NCBI GenBank assembly: GCA_035946735.1
Contig: DASYYZ010000169.1
Location: 75,316-139,315 of the forward strand
DNA length: 64,000 bases
Source: Gp13-AA77 sp035946735
GTDB taxonomy: Bacteria > Acidobacteriota > Terriglobia > UBA7540
Direction: 5' to 3'
Shown here piece by piece: positions 35,080-43,522 of this stretch. The position numbers and the translations under genes were made by a program. The notes under the pieces were generated by a model, which searched no databases, was not told the DNA's origin, and saw only the letters and a list, made by a program, of their open reading frames with translations. Within the stretch, counting starts at the first letter, position 1, and each line of letters opens with the position of its first letter.

Positions 35080-35478
35080 ATTACCTTCGTATTATCTTCG
35101 CGTCTGAGCTTCGGGTCAACCCCCCAACACCCATGGATTGAATTATCCCGCCCTTCAACTGCGGGATCTGCTGTCTCTCTGCCTGACGAGCTATGATATT
35201 CTTAGTATTGGAAGGCGTATGGGGCACCGTGCCGACGCGGATGAGCCTCAATCGCGAGCGCCTGGAATCTTAAGATTCCCAAATTTTACGGGCTGGATGG
35301 TCACGTTCTGGCGAGATTAGAGCCCCTTGGGGACGCGGCGCGGAGGTTGCACGCCGGTCCAAGGAGTGTTTATCTCTTAAAGTGCGGTTTGGCAGCCCGT
35401 TTGCTCGCACCGTAACGCGTAAAACCCGCATCAATATTGCTTTGAAGGGGCTTGACAGAGGGTTTAGCATAGGAGTTT
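35080..35478. other. Intergenic region upstream of small HTH-like gene
   Basis: About 400 bp with no supported gene. It is AT-richer than its surroundings near 35190-35220 and 35380-35440. A TTGACA at 35453-35458 is only 20 bp from the ATG at 35479, too close for a normal promoter with a leader. TAGGAG at 35469-35474 is the likely ribosome-binding site. Confidence 0.45.
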
Positions 35479-35790
35479 ATGAACGTGACCGAAACACAAT
35501 CAACGCCGGCGCTGGAGGCCGCCACCGGACCGCAGGAGAGCGGTCTGCAAGAGCCGCGCTACGAGGCGGCATTCTTTTACGCGTTGTTTTTGAGAGGATA
35601 CCCACTCGAGAGCCTTCGCGAGGACATCGATATTTCGCCGAAGGTTCTGGAGCGCTGGCGGCGTCTAGCTGCAGGCGATCCCTGGTATCGGGCCACCCTT
35701 GAGCGAATGCTGAATTACCGCAAAGAAGTACTCGCGATCTTCGATTCGCTGGTGCTTCGAGAACCTACCTCCTGCGCACGAATCCAATAA
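35479..35790 (+). CDS. Small helix-turn-helix-like protein
   Basis: The 103-residue product has an acidic N-terminal 25 residues and a helical core Y-E-A-A-F-F-Y-A-L-F-L-R-G-Y-P-L-E-S-L-R-E-D-I-D-I-S-P-K-V-L-E-R-W, resembling an HTH (helix, turn at D-I-S-P, second helix with W-R-R). The tail Y-R-K-E-V-L-A-I-F-D-S-L-V is helical. I do not recognise a named family. A GGAG ribosome-binding site lies 5 bp before the ATG. Regulator is a guess from the HTH-like pattern. Confidence 0.65.
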   Translation: MNVTETQSTPALEAATGPQESGLQEPRYEAAFFYALFLRGYPLESLREDIDISPKVLERWRRLAAGDPWYRATLERMLNYRKEVLAIFDSLVLREPTSCARIQ

Positions 35791-36127
35791 AGCTCGCGAA
35801 TCCAGATTAGGGAAACTCGCGGATTGGTTTCTTCAACAAACTGCTGGATTTTCGAATGCGCCGACAAGGGGAATCCTCCCTCAAAGTGTGCAGGACTACC
35901 ACAGCTCTGACCTGAATACCGCCCCGCAACTACGCCAAGATTAAGAAACCAAGCCAATAAGAGAGATCGTCTCAGCACTCCGGCCAGCTCGCTCAGCTCG
36001 GGCAATTGGCGAATCGACGATTGAACCAGCGGCTCGACGCGAACATCTTATGAGGGTATCCATCGTGCTTGGGCAAGCCGGTTCCTCACTGGTGACTGAC
36101 GGACCGGGGGCACTTTGAAACAGATTT
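35791..36127. other. Intergenic region with no recognised feature
   Basis: About 340 bp between the small HTH-like gene and the efflux pump gene. Short open frames on the minus strand lack ribosome-binding sites and recognisable sequence. It presumably contains the efflux gene promoter. Confidence 0.5.
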
Positions 36128-37693
36128 ATGGAAAACGCACAGCGAGCTACGGCCGGCCCCGCGGTGAATCCATGGATTATCGCAATCGCGGTGATGCTGA
36201 GCACCTTTATGGAGGTGCTAGATACGACGGTGGTGAATGTCTCCCTGCCTCACATTGCCGGCAGCCTGTCCGCCACCACGGATGAGGCCACCTGGGCGCT
36301 CACGTCTTATCTGGTGTCGAACGCCATCGTTCTTCCCATCACGGGCTGGCTGGCAAACCACTTCGGACGCAAGCGCCTGCTGCTGACGTCGGTGACGGGC
36401 TTCACGATCGCGTCTTTTCTGTGCGGACTTGCGCCGACGCTGCCACTGCTGATTGTCTTTCGCGTGATTCAGGGGGCGTGCGGTGGCGGTCTGCAACCGT
36501 TGTCTCAGGCTGTGCTGCTCGAGTCCTTTCCTACCAAGGACCGCGGCAAGGCCATGGGCTTCTGGGGACTGGGGATCGTGGTGGCGCCCATGCTGGGACC
36601 GGTGCTGGGCGGCTGGCTCACCGACAGCTACAGTTGGCGGTGGGTCTTCTACATCAACGTGCCCATCGGCATCGCGTCTATTATTATGACCCGCCTTTTC
36701 ATCTTCGATCCGCCCTACATCCGGCGGACATCGCAGCGCATCGACTACTGGGGTATCGGGATGCTGGCAGTGGGCATCGCGGCGCTGCAGGTGATGCTCG
36801 ACAAGGGACAGGAGAAAGACTGGTTCGGCACCCACTGGATTACCGCCTTGATGCTTCTGGCGGTGACGGCGCTCACCGCGTTCGTGCTTTATGAGCTGTG
36901 GGCCAAAGACCCGGTGGTGAACCTGCGCGTATTCAAGAACCGCAACTACTCCATCGGGGTCTTTATGATGGCCATCCTCGGGGTGGGTCTTTACGGAAGC
37001 GTTGTACTGATTCCGCTGGTGCTGCAGACGCTGCTCGGTTACCCGGCCATGCAGGCAGGCATCGCTATGGTGCCGCGTGGGCTGGGGTCGTTCATCGCCA
37101 TGCCTCTGGTCGGCGCCATCATGACGAAATTCGACCCGAGGAAATTGCTGATGCTGGGCGTCGTGGTCTGTACCTACACACTAATCGAGTTCTCGTACCT
37201 CAATCTGAATGCCGGCTACTGGGACTTTTTCTGGCCGCAGCTCTTCATGGGTCTGTCGCTCGGCTTCCTGTTTGTGCCTCTCACCACCGTCACCATGGGC
37301 TCGATCCCGAGGGAGACTATGGGCAACGCCACCAGTCTCTTTAACCTGGTGCGGAACCTCGGAGGCAGCATCGGGATTTCGTCCGTCGAAACCATGCAGT
37401 TCCGCGCGACTCAAAACCATATCTCCGTGTTGGGAGCGCATGTCAACGCCCTCACCCCGGCGGCGCGCGACATGATGAATCAGATGCAGGGAGGCTACAT
37501 GGCCGCGGGAAGCGATCCCGTGACCGCAAATCATCAAGCCTACTCGTCAATGTGGGGCCTGGTGGTGAGGCAGGCCGCGATGATGTCCTACAACGACACC
37601 TTCCGGGTTCTCGGATTCCTGTTCCTGATTCTGATTCCCTTGGTGTTTATCCTGAAAAAGCCCAAGGGCAGCGGTCCGATCGCAGCACACTGA
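36128..37693 (+). CDS. DHA2-family (EmrB/QacA) multidrug efflux MFS transporter
   Basis: This is a 14-helix proton-driven drug exporter of the EmrB/QacA type in the inner membrane. TM1 carries the DHA2 marker FMEVLDTTVVNVSLPHIAG. Motif A is GWLANHFGRKRLLLTS, motif B is VFRVIQGACGGGLQPLSQA and motif C is VVAPMLGPVLGGWLTDSYSWRW. The 521-residue length matches EmrB. No EmrA-type adaptor or TolC gene is adjacent, so it may work alone or with partners elsewhere. An unassigned 430-bp upstream stretch has no recognisable regulator. Confidence 0.93.
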   Translation: MENAQRATAGPAVNPWIIAIAVMLSTFMEVLDTTVVNVSLPHIAGSLSATTDEATWALTSYLVSNAIVLPITGWLANHFGRKRLLLTSVTGFTIASFLCGLAPTLPLLIVFRVIQGACGGGLQPLSQAVLLESFPTKDRGKAMGFWGLGIVVAPMLGPVLGGWLTDSYSWRWVFYINVPIGIASIIMTRLFIFDPPYIRRTSQRIDYWGIGMLAVGIAALQVMLDKGQEKDWFGTHWITALMLLAVTALTAFVLYELWAKDPVVNLRVFKNRNYSIGVFMMAILGVGLYGSVVLIPLVLQTLLGYPAMQAGIAMVPRGLGSFIAMPLVGAIMTKFDPRKLLMLGVVVCTYTLIEFSYLNLNAGYWDFFWPQLFMGLSLGFLFVPLTTVTMGSIPRETMGNATSLFNLVRNLGGSIGISSVETMQFRATQNHISVLGAHVNALTPAARDMMNQMQGGYMAAGSDPVTANHQAYSSMWGLVVRQAAMMSYNDTFRVLGFLFLILIPLVFILKKPKGSGPIAAH

Positions 37694-37695
37694 TG

Positions 37696-37722
37696 CAGGA
37701 GTCAGGAGCCAGAAGTCAGGAG
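37696..37722. repeat. CAGGAGTCAGGAG-type degenerate repeat
   Basis: CAGGAGTCAGGAG followed by CCAGAAGTCAGGAG lies directly after the efflux pump stop. It is a tandem of ~7-bp units, one of several such families at gene borders in this window. Confidence 0.65.
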
Positions 37723-37755
37723 AAAGCCCAAGCCCCATTCATTGCAATCACTTGA

Positions 37756-38649
37756 TCACTTTCTCGCTCGACTCCCGTTTTCTAATAACTCTGTTCCCGG
37801 CGCCCGCATTCCGGCTTCCGCTTTTTTCTGACAGAGCGGGCACCAATATGTGGCACGTGCGCCTGGCGCGTGCCGCGCAACTTGGATTGCGGTTCCGCAT
37901 TTGCGGCAAGGCTTGCCGGCGCGATCGTATACCCACAACCGCGCGCGCGGATTCATCATGCCGGTGGTGCGGCGCGAGCCTGAGTAAAACGCGTCTCGCG
38001 GCCCTTCGGGAGCACACGCATTGGAGGCAAGAAGCTCGCGGGCCGTGATCACGAGGCGCTCGACTTCAGCGTCGGTGAGTGAACTGATGGCTGCAAACGG
38101 GCTCGTGGCACATTGAAAGAGGATCTCGGACTTGAAGACGTTTCCGACTCCCGCCGTCACCCGCTGGTCGAGCAGGACCGATGCGATCTCGGGCGCGGCA
38201 GACGCACGAAGCTTCCGTACGGCTGCCGCCAAATCAAAATCCGGTGCCAGCAAGTCGGGTCCGAGCGCCTGGATCGCTGGATGGCGGGCGAGCGAACGCG
38301 CGCTGTGAAACTCGGCCACAGGCACCCTGAAGGCGACCGCCACGTAGGTTTGGGTCTCAATGAGCACGCGCATATCCCGGCGCGGCTGCCGCCAGCGCTC
38401 GCCCGGCCTGTAGAGATGCCAGCTTCCGTGCATCCGCATGTGCGTGGCAAGCACAAGGTCGCACGAGAAGTGCATCAGGCACCACTTGCCGCGCGCCTCC
38501 ACGCTTTCGATTCGCCGTCCGCGCAAGGGAGCGTCGAAATCGACGCGCGCAAGCGCAGGCAGCACGGTTTCGAAGCGGGTGATCGTCTTTCCCGCGAGCG
38601 CTAGGTGCAATGTTCGTGCGGCGCGATGGATGGTATCGCCTTCGGGCAT
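37756..38649 (-). CDS. Fpg/Nei-family DNA glycosylase (endonuclease VIII-like)
   Basis: This enzyme is a bifunctional glycosylase/AP lyase removing oxidised bases. The N-terminus P-E-G-D-T-I-H-R-A-A supplies the catalytic Pro and Glu after Met removal, in the form typical of Nei2/endonuclease VIII. LATHMRMHGSWHLY and the H2TH region LLDQRVTAGVGNVFKSEILF are conserved. The C-terminal zinc finger is C-R-K-C then Y-W-C-P-L-C. The 297-residue length fits. No operon partner; a degenerate repeat lies just upstream. Confidence 0.9.
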   Translation of the reverse strand: MPEGDTIHRAARTLHLALAGKTITRFETVLPALARVDFDAPLRGRRIESVEARGKWCLMHFSCDLVLATHMRMHGSWHLYRPGERWRQPRRDMRVLIETQTYVAVAFRVPVAEFHSARSLARHPAIQALGPDLLAPDFDLAAAVRKLRASAAPEIASVLLDQRVTAGVGNVFKSEILFQCATSPFAAISSLTDAEVERLVITARELLASNACAPEGPRDAFYSGSRRTTGMMNPRARLWVYDRAGKPCRKCGTAIQVARHAPGARATYWCPLCQKKAEAGMRAPGTELLENGSRARK

Positions 38650-38660
38650 GGAATCCGTGT

Positions 38661-38710
38661 TCAGTTCTCAGTCGTCAGCGGTTTGAGCCATCGGCAATCA
38701 GCCGTCAGCG
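38661..38710. repeat. TCAGTTCTCAGTCGTCAG-type degenerate repeat
   Basis: TCAGTTCTCAGTCGTCAGCG and, after a spacer, AATCAGCCGTCAGCG. CAG-containing units recur with a period near 7 to 8 bp. It lies upstream of the glycosylase start. Confidence 0.55.
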
Positions 38711-38926
38711 TAGAGCGGAGGCGGCAATTGAGAGCCTAACACTTCGAGCGTGGCCAGCGATGGCCCGTCGTAAGAGCCTGCAGAAGCCGCGGCACACAAT
38801 TGGGGCCGGACCCGGGACACAACATCGGCTGCGGGGCGGCGACAAGCCCGGCCCGCGGCGGCTACAATAGAGTTGCCTGGCGGCGCGGTCGCCTCCGCAA
38901 GAATCCAGCAAACGGGGAGATCAAAC

Positions 38927-39469
38927 GTGGTTTTCGTAGTCATTTTGATGCTAGTGATGTTCGTGGTGGCCGCCATCGTGCTTGTTTTCACCAGCTTTCG
39001 AAATCGCATGGTCCAGCAACGCAATGAGCTCGGCCGGGCGCAGCTCGGCCTCGATCAACTTTTGAAGCAGCGGCGGGACGAACTGCCCAAGCTGATCGGG
39101 ACCTGTCGCAGTTATCTGCCGGACAGCTCCGCGTTGGTCGCTTCCGTCACTGCCGCTCGCACCGCCGAGCAGAGGGCCGCCAAGCCCGAGGAGAAGGCGC
39201 GCGCAGCCGCAGAACTGCAATCGGCATTGCAGAATCTTTTTGCCGAGGGAGACCGCCACTCCGCGCTGGAACTCAACACCAGCTATCGCCAGCTCAAGAA
39301 ATCGATCCGGGGGCTTGACGAGAGAATCGCAGCCGAGCGCGCTCGCCTTAACCAGCAGGTGACCGACTACAATTCGCGTCTGCGCGGATTCCCGGGAGGG
39401 GTGGTAGCACGCTTCGCCCGCCTGGGACGGCAACGGCCATTTGAAACGCGCAATGGCCGCCAGCACTAG
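38927..39469 (+). CDS. LemA-like membrane protein
   Basis: GTG at 38927 follows GGGGAG by 8 bp and gives V-V-F-V-V-I-L-M-L-V-M-F-V-V-A-A-I-V-L-V-F, a single N-terminal membrane helix. The rest is a long helical domain (R-N-E-L-G-R-A-Q-L-G-L-D-Q-L-L-K-Q-R-R-D-E-L-P-K-L) with the N/D-x-L-L-K-R-R-D-E-L-P pattern of LemA proteins. It ends with V-T-D-Y-N-S-R-L-R-G-F-P-G, the family C-terminal motif. Function in bacteria is poorly known; the domain probably faces outside the inner membrane. Confidence 0.85.
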   Translation: MVFVVILMLVMFVVAAIVLVFTSFRNRMVQQRNELGRAQLGLDQLLKQRRDELPKLIGTCRSYLPDSSALVASVTAARTAEQRAAKPEEKARAAAELQSALQNLFAEGDRHSALELNTSYRQLKKSIRGLDERIAAERARLNQQVTDYNSRLRGFPGGVVARFARLGRQRPFETRNGRQH

Positions 39470-39562
39470 CTGGCCTGCTCCAGAGATCTTGTTTTCCAGC
39501 GACAGAATCGGCCAGGTGCGGCGATCTGCTAGAATGATCAGCGGACTACCCTGCGAAAAGCT

Positions 39563-40510
39563 ATGGATTACGATCAGCTCGCCAGTTTCCTGGAAGTTGC
39601 AAGGCTGCAGAGTTTCTCGCGCGCGGCGGAGAAGATTTACCGCACGCAGCCAGCCATCAGCGCTCAGATCCGGCTGCTGGAGCAGGAATGCGGCGAGCGG
39701 CTCTTCGATCGCAGCGGCAAACGGGTGCAGCTCACGCAGGCCGGGGAGATTCTGCAGCGTTATGCGCAGAAGATGATTGACCTGCATCGTGACGCGCTGC
39801 AGGCGATCGCGGAGCTCAACCAGACGGCGCGCGGCAAGCTTCAGCTGGGCGCTAACGAGGCCACCTGCCTGTATGTACTGCCCAAAACCTTTGCCCGTTT
39901 CAAGCAGCTCTACCCACTTGTCCAGATCAGCATCTATCGCAGCTTCAGTCACAAGATCGTGCAGAAGGTGCAGGAAGGCGCCGTGGAGATAGGCGTGGTG
40001 ACCCTGCCGCAGACAGCACCCAACCTGGAGGTGCTGCTAGTGCATCGTGACGAAATGCAATTGGTGGTGCCGGCCAAGCATCCGCTCGCCAAGCATCGCA
40101 GCGTGACGCTGGAAGAAATAGTGCAGTATCCGCTGATCATACCCAAGACGGGCCGCACGCGAGTGGTGGTGGACCGGTTGCTCCGCGAGAAGCGTAACGA
40201 GTTGCAGGTTTCGATGGAGCTTGCCAGCGTCGAGACCATTAAGAAGTTTGTGGGAGCGGGCCTCGGCGTCAGTTTCTTGAGCCGGTCTTATGCACAGGCC
40301 GAGGTAGCCGCAGGCATGCTGAAAGTGATCCCGATCGAGGGCGTGCGGCTTCAGCGCGAGCTGGGGTTGATTTACCGGCGCGACCGTTCCCTTTCCTTGC
40401 CGGCCAAGGTGTTCATCGAAGTGGTACGCGCCTCCACGCATCTGCCGCAGCGCGAGGCCAAGGCGCCGGCCGACGAACGGCATGAGCAGGAAATCAAGAC
40501 AGCCGAGTAA
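39563..40510 (+). CDS. LysR-family transcriptional regulator
   Basis: The N-terminal winged HTH is clear: M-D-Y-D-Q-L-A-S-F-L-E-V-A-R-L-Q-S-F-S-R-A-A-E-K-I-Y-R-T-Q-P-A-I-S-A-Q-I-R-L-L-E-Q. A linker helix and a two-lobed periplasmic-binding-like effector domain (V-Q-I-S-I-Y-R-S, GAGLGVSFLSRSYAQ) follow. The C-terminal tail is highly charged. It sits 78 bp before lysC, but LysR regulators usually act on divergent genes and this one is co-oriented, so its target is uncertain. Confidence 0.92.
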   Translation: MDYDQLASFLEVARLQSFSRAAEKIYRTQPAISAQIRLLEQECGERLFDRSGKRVQLTQAGEILQRYAQKMIDLHRDALQAIAELNQTARGKLQLGANEATCLYVLPKTFARFKQLYPLVQISIYRSFSHKIVQKVQEGAVEIGVVTLPQTAPNLEVLLVHRDEMQLVVPAKHPLAKHRSVTLEEIVQYPLIIPKTGRTRVVVDRLLREKRNELQVSMELASVETIKKFVGAGLGVSFLSRSYAQAEVAAGMLKVIPIEGVRLQRELGLIYRRDRSLSLPAKVFIEVVRASTHLPQREAKAPADERHEQEIKTAE

Positions 40511-40588
40511 CGTGACCGGTTCATACTCGAATGATTTGCTTATCCAAAACCCCTCCGGCGATCCTTAATTGACGATCGACAATCGGCA

Positions 40589-42001
40589 ATGAATAGAGGC
40601 AGGCCACTTCGCGTTATGAAGTTCGGCGGCACTTCAGTGGGCGACGCCGAGTGCATCGGGCGTGTCGCCGCGCTCGTGGCGGACGAGGCCGCGCGCGCGG
40701 AAGCCGTGGTGGTGGTTTCGGCCATGGGCGGAGTCACGGACATGCTGATCCGCGCCGCCACTCAAGCCAGCCGGGGGGATCGTGAGAATTGGAAGGGCGC
40801 CCGCCAGGAACTCGCCCGCCGCCATCGCGAGGTGGCGGATCGACTGCTGGGCGCGGCAGAACAAGCGCAGGTGCTACCGGTGCTCGCCCAAGAAATCGGC
40901 GATTTCGAGAACCTCTGCTCCGGCTTCTCGCTGGTTCGCGAAATCACCCCCCGGGCCATGGACGCTCTCTCAAGCCTCGGCGAGAAGATGTCCGCCGTGC
41001 TGGTAGCGGCGGCCTTAAGATCAAGAGGCTGTGCGGCTGAGGCGGTGGACGCGGTTGAGATGATCGTTAGCGACGATCATTTCGGCAACGCTTCACCTCA
41101 TTTCGATGAGACCACCGTGAAGACGCGCGACCGGCTCGCCCACCTGCGCCGGCGCGGCGTGATCCCGGTTGTCACCGGATTCCGGGCCGCCACCCGCGAA
41201 GGGGTCTGCACCACGCTCGGCCGCGGCGGATCCGATTACAGCGCCACCCTCGTGGGCGCCGCCCTTGACGCCGACGAGGTCTGGATCTGGACCGATGTGG
41301 ACGGCGTAATGACCGCCGATCCACGCCTGGTACCAGCCGCGCGCATTGTTCCGGAGGTCTCCTACCGCGAAGCCGCCGAATTGTCTTACTTTGGCGCCAA
41401 AGTTCTTCACCCGAAGACCATCCAGCCGGTAGTCAAGAGACAGATTCCGGTGTGGATCAAGAATACCTTCAATCCGGCGTGTCCCGGCACTCGCATTGGT
41501 GCTGCTGCCTCCACCGGCGGGCGGCCGGGCGTCAAAGCTCTGACCACTGTCAGCAAGGCGGCCCTCATCACGGTCAGCGGCCGCGATCGCCTCGGCTTCT
41601 CCGAGCTCGCCGCCCGTGTCTTTGAGTCGCTGAGCCGCGAGGATATTCCGACTCTGATGGTCACGCAGTCCTCGGCGGACAACGTGCTGTGCTTCGCCGT
41701 GCACGATGCCGATCTGCTGCGCGTGCGGGATGCGCTCGAGCAGGCTTTCGAGCTCGAGATCGTCCACGACTACATCGGCTCTCCCGAAGTGCTGCCACAG
41801 GTCGCGATTGTGGTGGCCGTAGGCGAAAACATGAAGGGGATGCCGGGCCTTTCCGGCCGGGCGTTCAGCGCTCTCGGCCGTCACGGGATCAACATCATCG
41901 CCATCGCCCAAGGATCGTCGGAGTTGAGTATCTCGCTCGCGGTGGCCTCGGCGGACGTGAAGAATGCGGTCACGGCGATCCATGAGGAGTTCGAGCTCTA
42001 G
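40589..42001 (+). CDS. lysC: Aspartate kinase, monofunctional ThrA-like type
   Basis: This is the first enzyme of the Asp family pathway (Lys, Met, Thr). It has V-M-K-F-G-G-T-S-V near the N-terminus, TLGRGGSDYSATLVGAALDAD and WTDVDGVMTADPRLV. Two C-terminal ACT domains follow (L-I-T-V-S-G-R-D-R-L-G and I-V-V-A-V-G-E-N-M-K). The ~80-residue helical insert and the N-terminal style resemble the kinase half of bifunctional ThrA, but no homoserine dehydrogenase domain is attached. ATG at 40589 lies in a degenerate repeat; initiation at the M of M-K-F-G-G would remove 9 residues. thrC follows 207 bp later. Confidence 0.93.
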   Translation: MNRGRPLRVMKFGGTSVGDAECIGRVAALVADEAARAEAVVVVSAMGGVTDMLIRAATQASRGDRENWKGARQELARRHREVADRLLGAAEQAQVLPVLAQEIGDFENLCSGFSLVREITPRAMDALSSLGEKMSAVLVAAALRSRGCAAEAVDAVEMIVSDDHFGNASPHFDETTVKTRDRLAHLRRRGVIPVVTGFRAATREGVCTTLGRGGSDYSATLVGAALDADEVWIWTDVDGVMTADPRLVPAARIVPEVSYREAAELSYFGAKVLHPKTIQPVVKRQIPVWIKNTFNPACPGTRIGAAASTGGRPGVKALTTVSKAALITVSGRDRLGFSELAARVFESLSREDIPTLMVTQSSADNVLCFAVHDADLLRVRDALEQAFELEIVHDYIGSPEVLPQVAIVVAVGENMKGMPGLSGRAFSALGRHGINIIAIAQGSSELSISLAVASADVKNAVTAIHEEFEL

Positions 42002-42054
42002 GTTGTGTTGACTCCATTCTTAATGAAAATTTCAGTAAAGTGACGTCATTCTCC

Positions 42055-42105
42055 GTAGCGCCGCTCGATGAGCGGCGAAAAACGCCGGTCGCAGACCGGC
42101 GCTAC
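42055..42105. repeat. 51-bp REPIN-like double-hairpin element
   Basis: The element begins GTAGCGCCGCTC and ends GACCGGCGCTAC, so its two ends are inverted with 11 of 12 matches. Each half also folds by itself: GCCGCTC-gat-GAGCGGC, and CGCCGGTC-gca-GACCGGCG. An AAAAA linker joins the halves. This is the architecture of two inverted REP sequences (a REPIN). It lies between lysC and thrC and could also act in transcript ending or stability. Confidence 0.75.
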
Positions 42106-42170
42106 AACAGCGGTCGCTACTATATTTTGCAATGCTCAATAGTTCCCGGTATTTCTCCTTCGCGGAATTG

Positions 42171-42196
42171 ACTGAAAACTGACAACCGAAAACTCA
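42171..42196. repeat. ACTGAAAACTGACAAC-type degenerate repeat
   Basis: ACTGAAAACTGACAAC followed by CGAAAACTCA, in ~7-bp units, ends only 12 bp before the thrC ATG. It overlaps the expected ribosome-binding region, and no clear Shine-Dalgarno remains. Confidence 0.6.
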
Positions 42197-42208
42197 CGAC
42201 TGTTGCCG

Positions 42209-43504
42209 ATGTCCTGGTTTCTCCAATGCGCTGAAGATGGCTGCGGTGCGAAGCAGGACGCCAAGCGCGTCGATCATCAGTGCACGCGCTGCGGTGGACT
42301 TCTGGAGGTTCAGTACGAGTTCGGCCGCCTCGACCCTGCATTGACGCGCCAGCGGTGGCTCGAGCGGCGCGCGACCAACAATCCGATTAACCGCAGCGGC
42401 GTCTGGCGGTTCCGCGAGCTTGTTGAGTTCCTGGACGCGGGATCTGAGATCGTCTCGCTCTCCGAGGGCCGCACCCCGCTTCTCGAGGCTCCGCGTGCGG
42501 GGAGCTGGGCCGGCGGCATCAAGCTGAGCGTCAAGCACCAGGGCAACAATCCGACGGGTTCCTTCAAAGACCTTGGCATGACGGCCGCCATAAGCCAGGC
42601 AGTCGCGCTCGGGGTGCGGGTGGCGGCTTGCGCTTCCACGGGGAACACCTCTTCATCAATGGCGGCTTACGCGGCGCGGGCCGGTCTCAAGGCGCTGGTC
42701 TTCGTTCCCGCCGGGCGCATTACCTCCGCCAAGCTTGCACAGGCGCTTGATTTCGGGGCTTTCGTCATCGAGCTCGAAGGGACGTTCGACGATGCCTTCA
42801 GGCTGGTGCGCCAAGTGGCTCCTGATTTTGACCTTTATCTCGTCAATTCGGTGAATCCGTTTCGGATCGAGGGGCAGAAGACACTAGTACCCGAACTGCT
42901 TGAACAGCGGGACTGGAATCTGCCGGATTGTATCGTTGTGCCGGGCGGCAACCTCGGTAACGCCTCGGCGATCGGCAAAGGCCTGCTGGAGCTTCGCGAA
43001 TTGGGCTTCATCCAGAAAGTGCCGCGCGTAGTGGTGGTTCAGGCAGCGGGCGCAAACGCCTTCTACAGTTTGATTGCGGAGGAGAGCCGGGAACTCGTCC
43101 CGGTCGAGATCCCTGAGACCGAGGCCACTGCCATTCGCATCGGCAATCCGGCTAATTGGCGTAAAGCGCGCCGCGTGCTTTGCGAGACTCAAGGTTGGTG
43201 CGAGCAAGTGACGGACGAAGAGATTTTCGCCGCCAAGCGCGCGCTCGCTGAGGACGGTATTGCCGCCGAGCCGGCGTCGGTCGCAACCGTGGCCGGGATT
43301 CGCAAGCTTCGCGCTGCGGGGCGGATCGAGGCCGGCGCCGACGTGGTAGCGGTGCTGACCGGACATCAGCTCAAGGATCCTGACTACGTTATCCGGCACA
43401 GCGGCGACCTCGGTGCCGGTCGCAGGATTCGAGTGGAAACCAGCCTTGATGCATTACGAAGCTCGGTGGAGAGAATCGTAACTGAGTCACTGAAGCCGTC
43501 TTGA
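42209..43504 (+). CDS. thrC: Threonine synthase
   Basis: This PLP enzyme converts O-phosphohomoserine to threonine. The N-terminal zinc-ribbon-like C-x4-C ... C-x2-C (L-Q-C-A-E-D-G-C, C-T-R-C-G) is typical of the class that includes archaeal and many bacterial forms. The PLP Lys is in NNPTGSFKDLGMT. STGNTSSSMAAYAAR binds the phosphate, and VPGGNLGNASAIGKGL is the cofactor phosphate loop. ATG at 42209 is preferred to a TTG two codons upstream. It leads an apparent operon thrC-glpD-acyP-apt with short spacers; homoserine dehydrogenase and kinase are not in the window. Confidence 0.95.
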   Translation: MSWFLQCAEDGCGAKQDAKRVDHQCTRCGGLLEVQYEFGRLDPALTRQRWLERRATNNPINRSGVWRFRELVEFLDAGSEIVSLSEGRTPLLEAPRAGSWAGGIKLSVKHQGNNPTGSFKDLGMTAAISQAVALGVRVAACASTGNTSSSMAAYAARAGLKALVFVPAGRITSAKLAQALDFGAFVIELEGTFDDAFRLVRQVAPDFDLYLVNSVNPFRIEGQKTLVPELLEQRDWNLPDCIVVPGGNLGNASAIGKGLLELRELGFIQKVPRVVVVQAAGANAFYSLIAEESRELVPVEIPETEATAIRIGNPANWRKARRVLCETQGWCEQVTDEEIFAAKRALAEDGIAAEPASVATVAGIRKLRAAGRIEAGADVVAVLTGHQLKDPDYVIRHSGDLGAGRRIRVETSLDALRSSVERIVTESLKPS

Positions 43505-43522
43505 TCTCTTCCTCACTCGCCC

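Noticed and set aside
35453..35474. TTGACA as a promoter -35 for the small HTH-like gene
   Set aside because: It lies only 20 bp from the ATG, leaving no room for a -10 element and a ribosome-binding site.
38951..39952. Minus-strand open frame of ~330 codons opposite the LemA-like and LysR genes
   Set aside because: It spans two real genes on the other strand and has no domain or ribosome-binding site.
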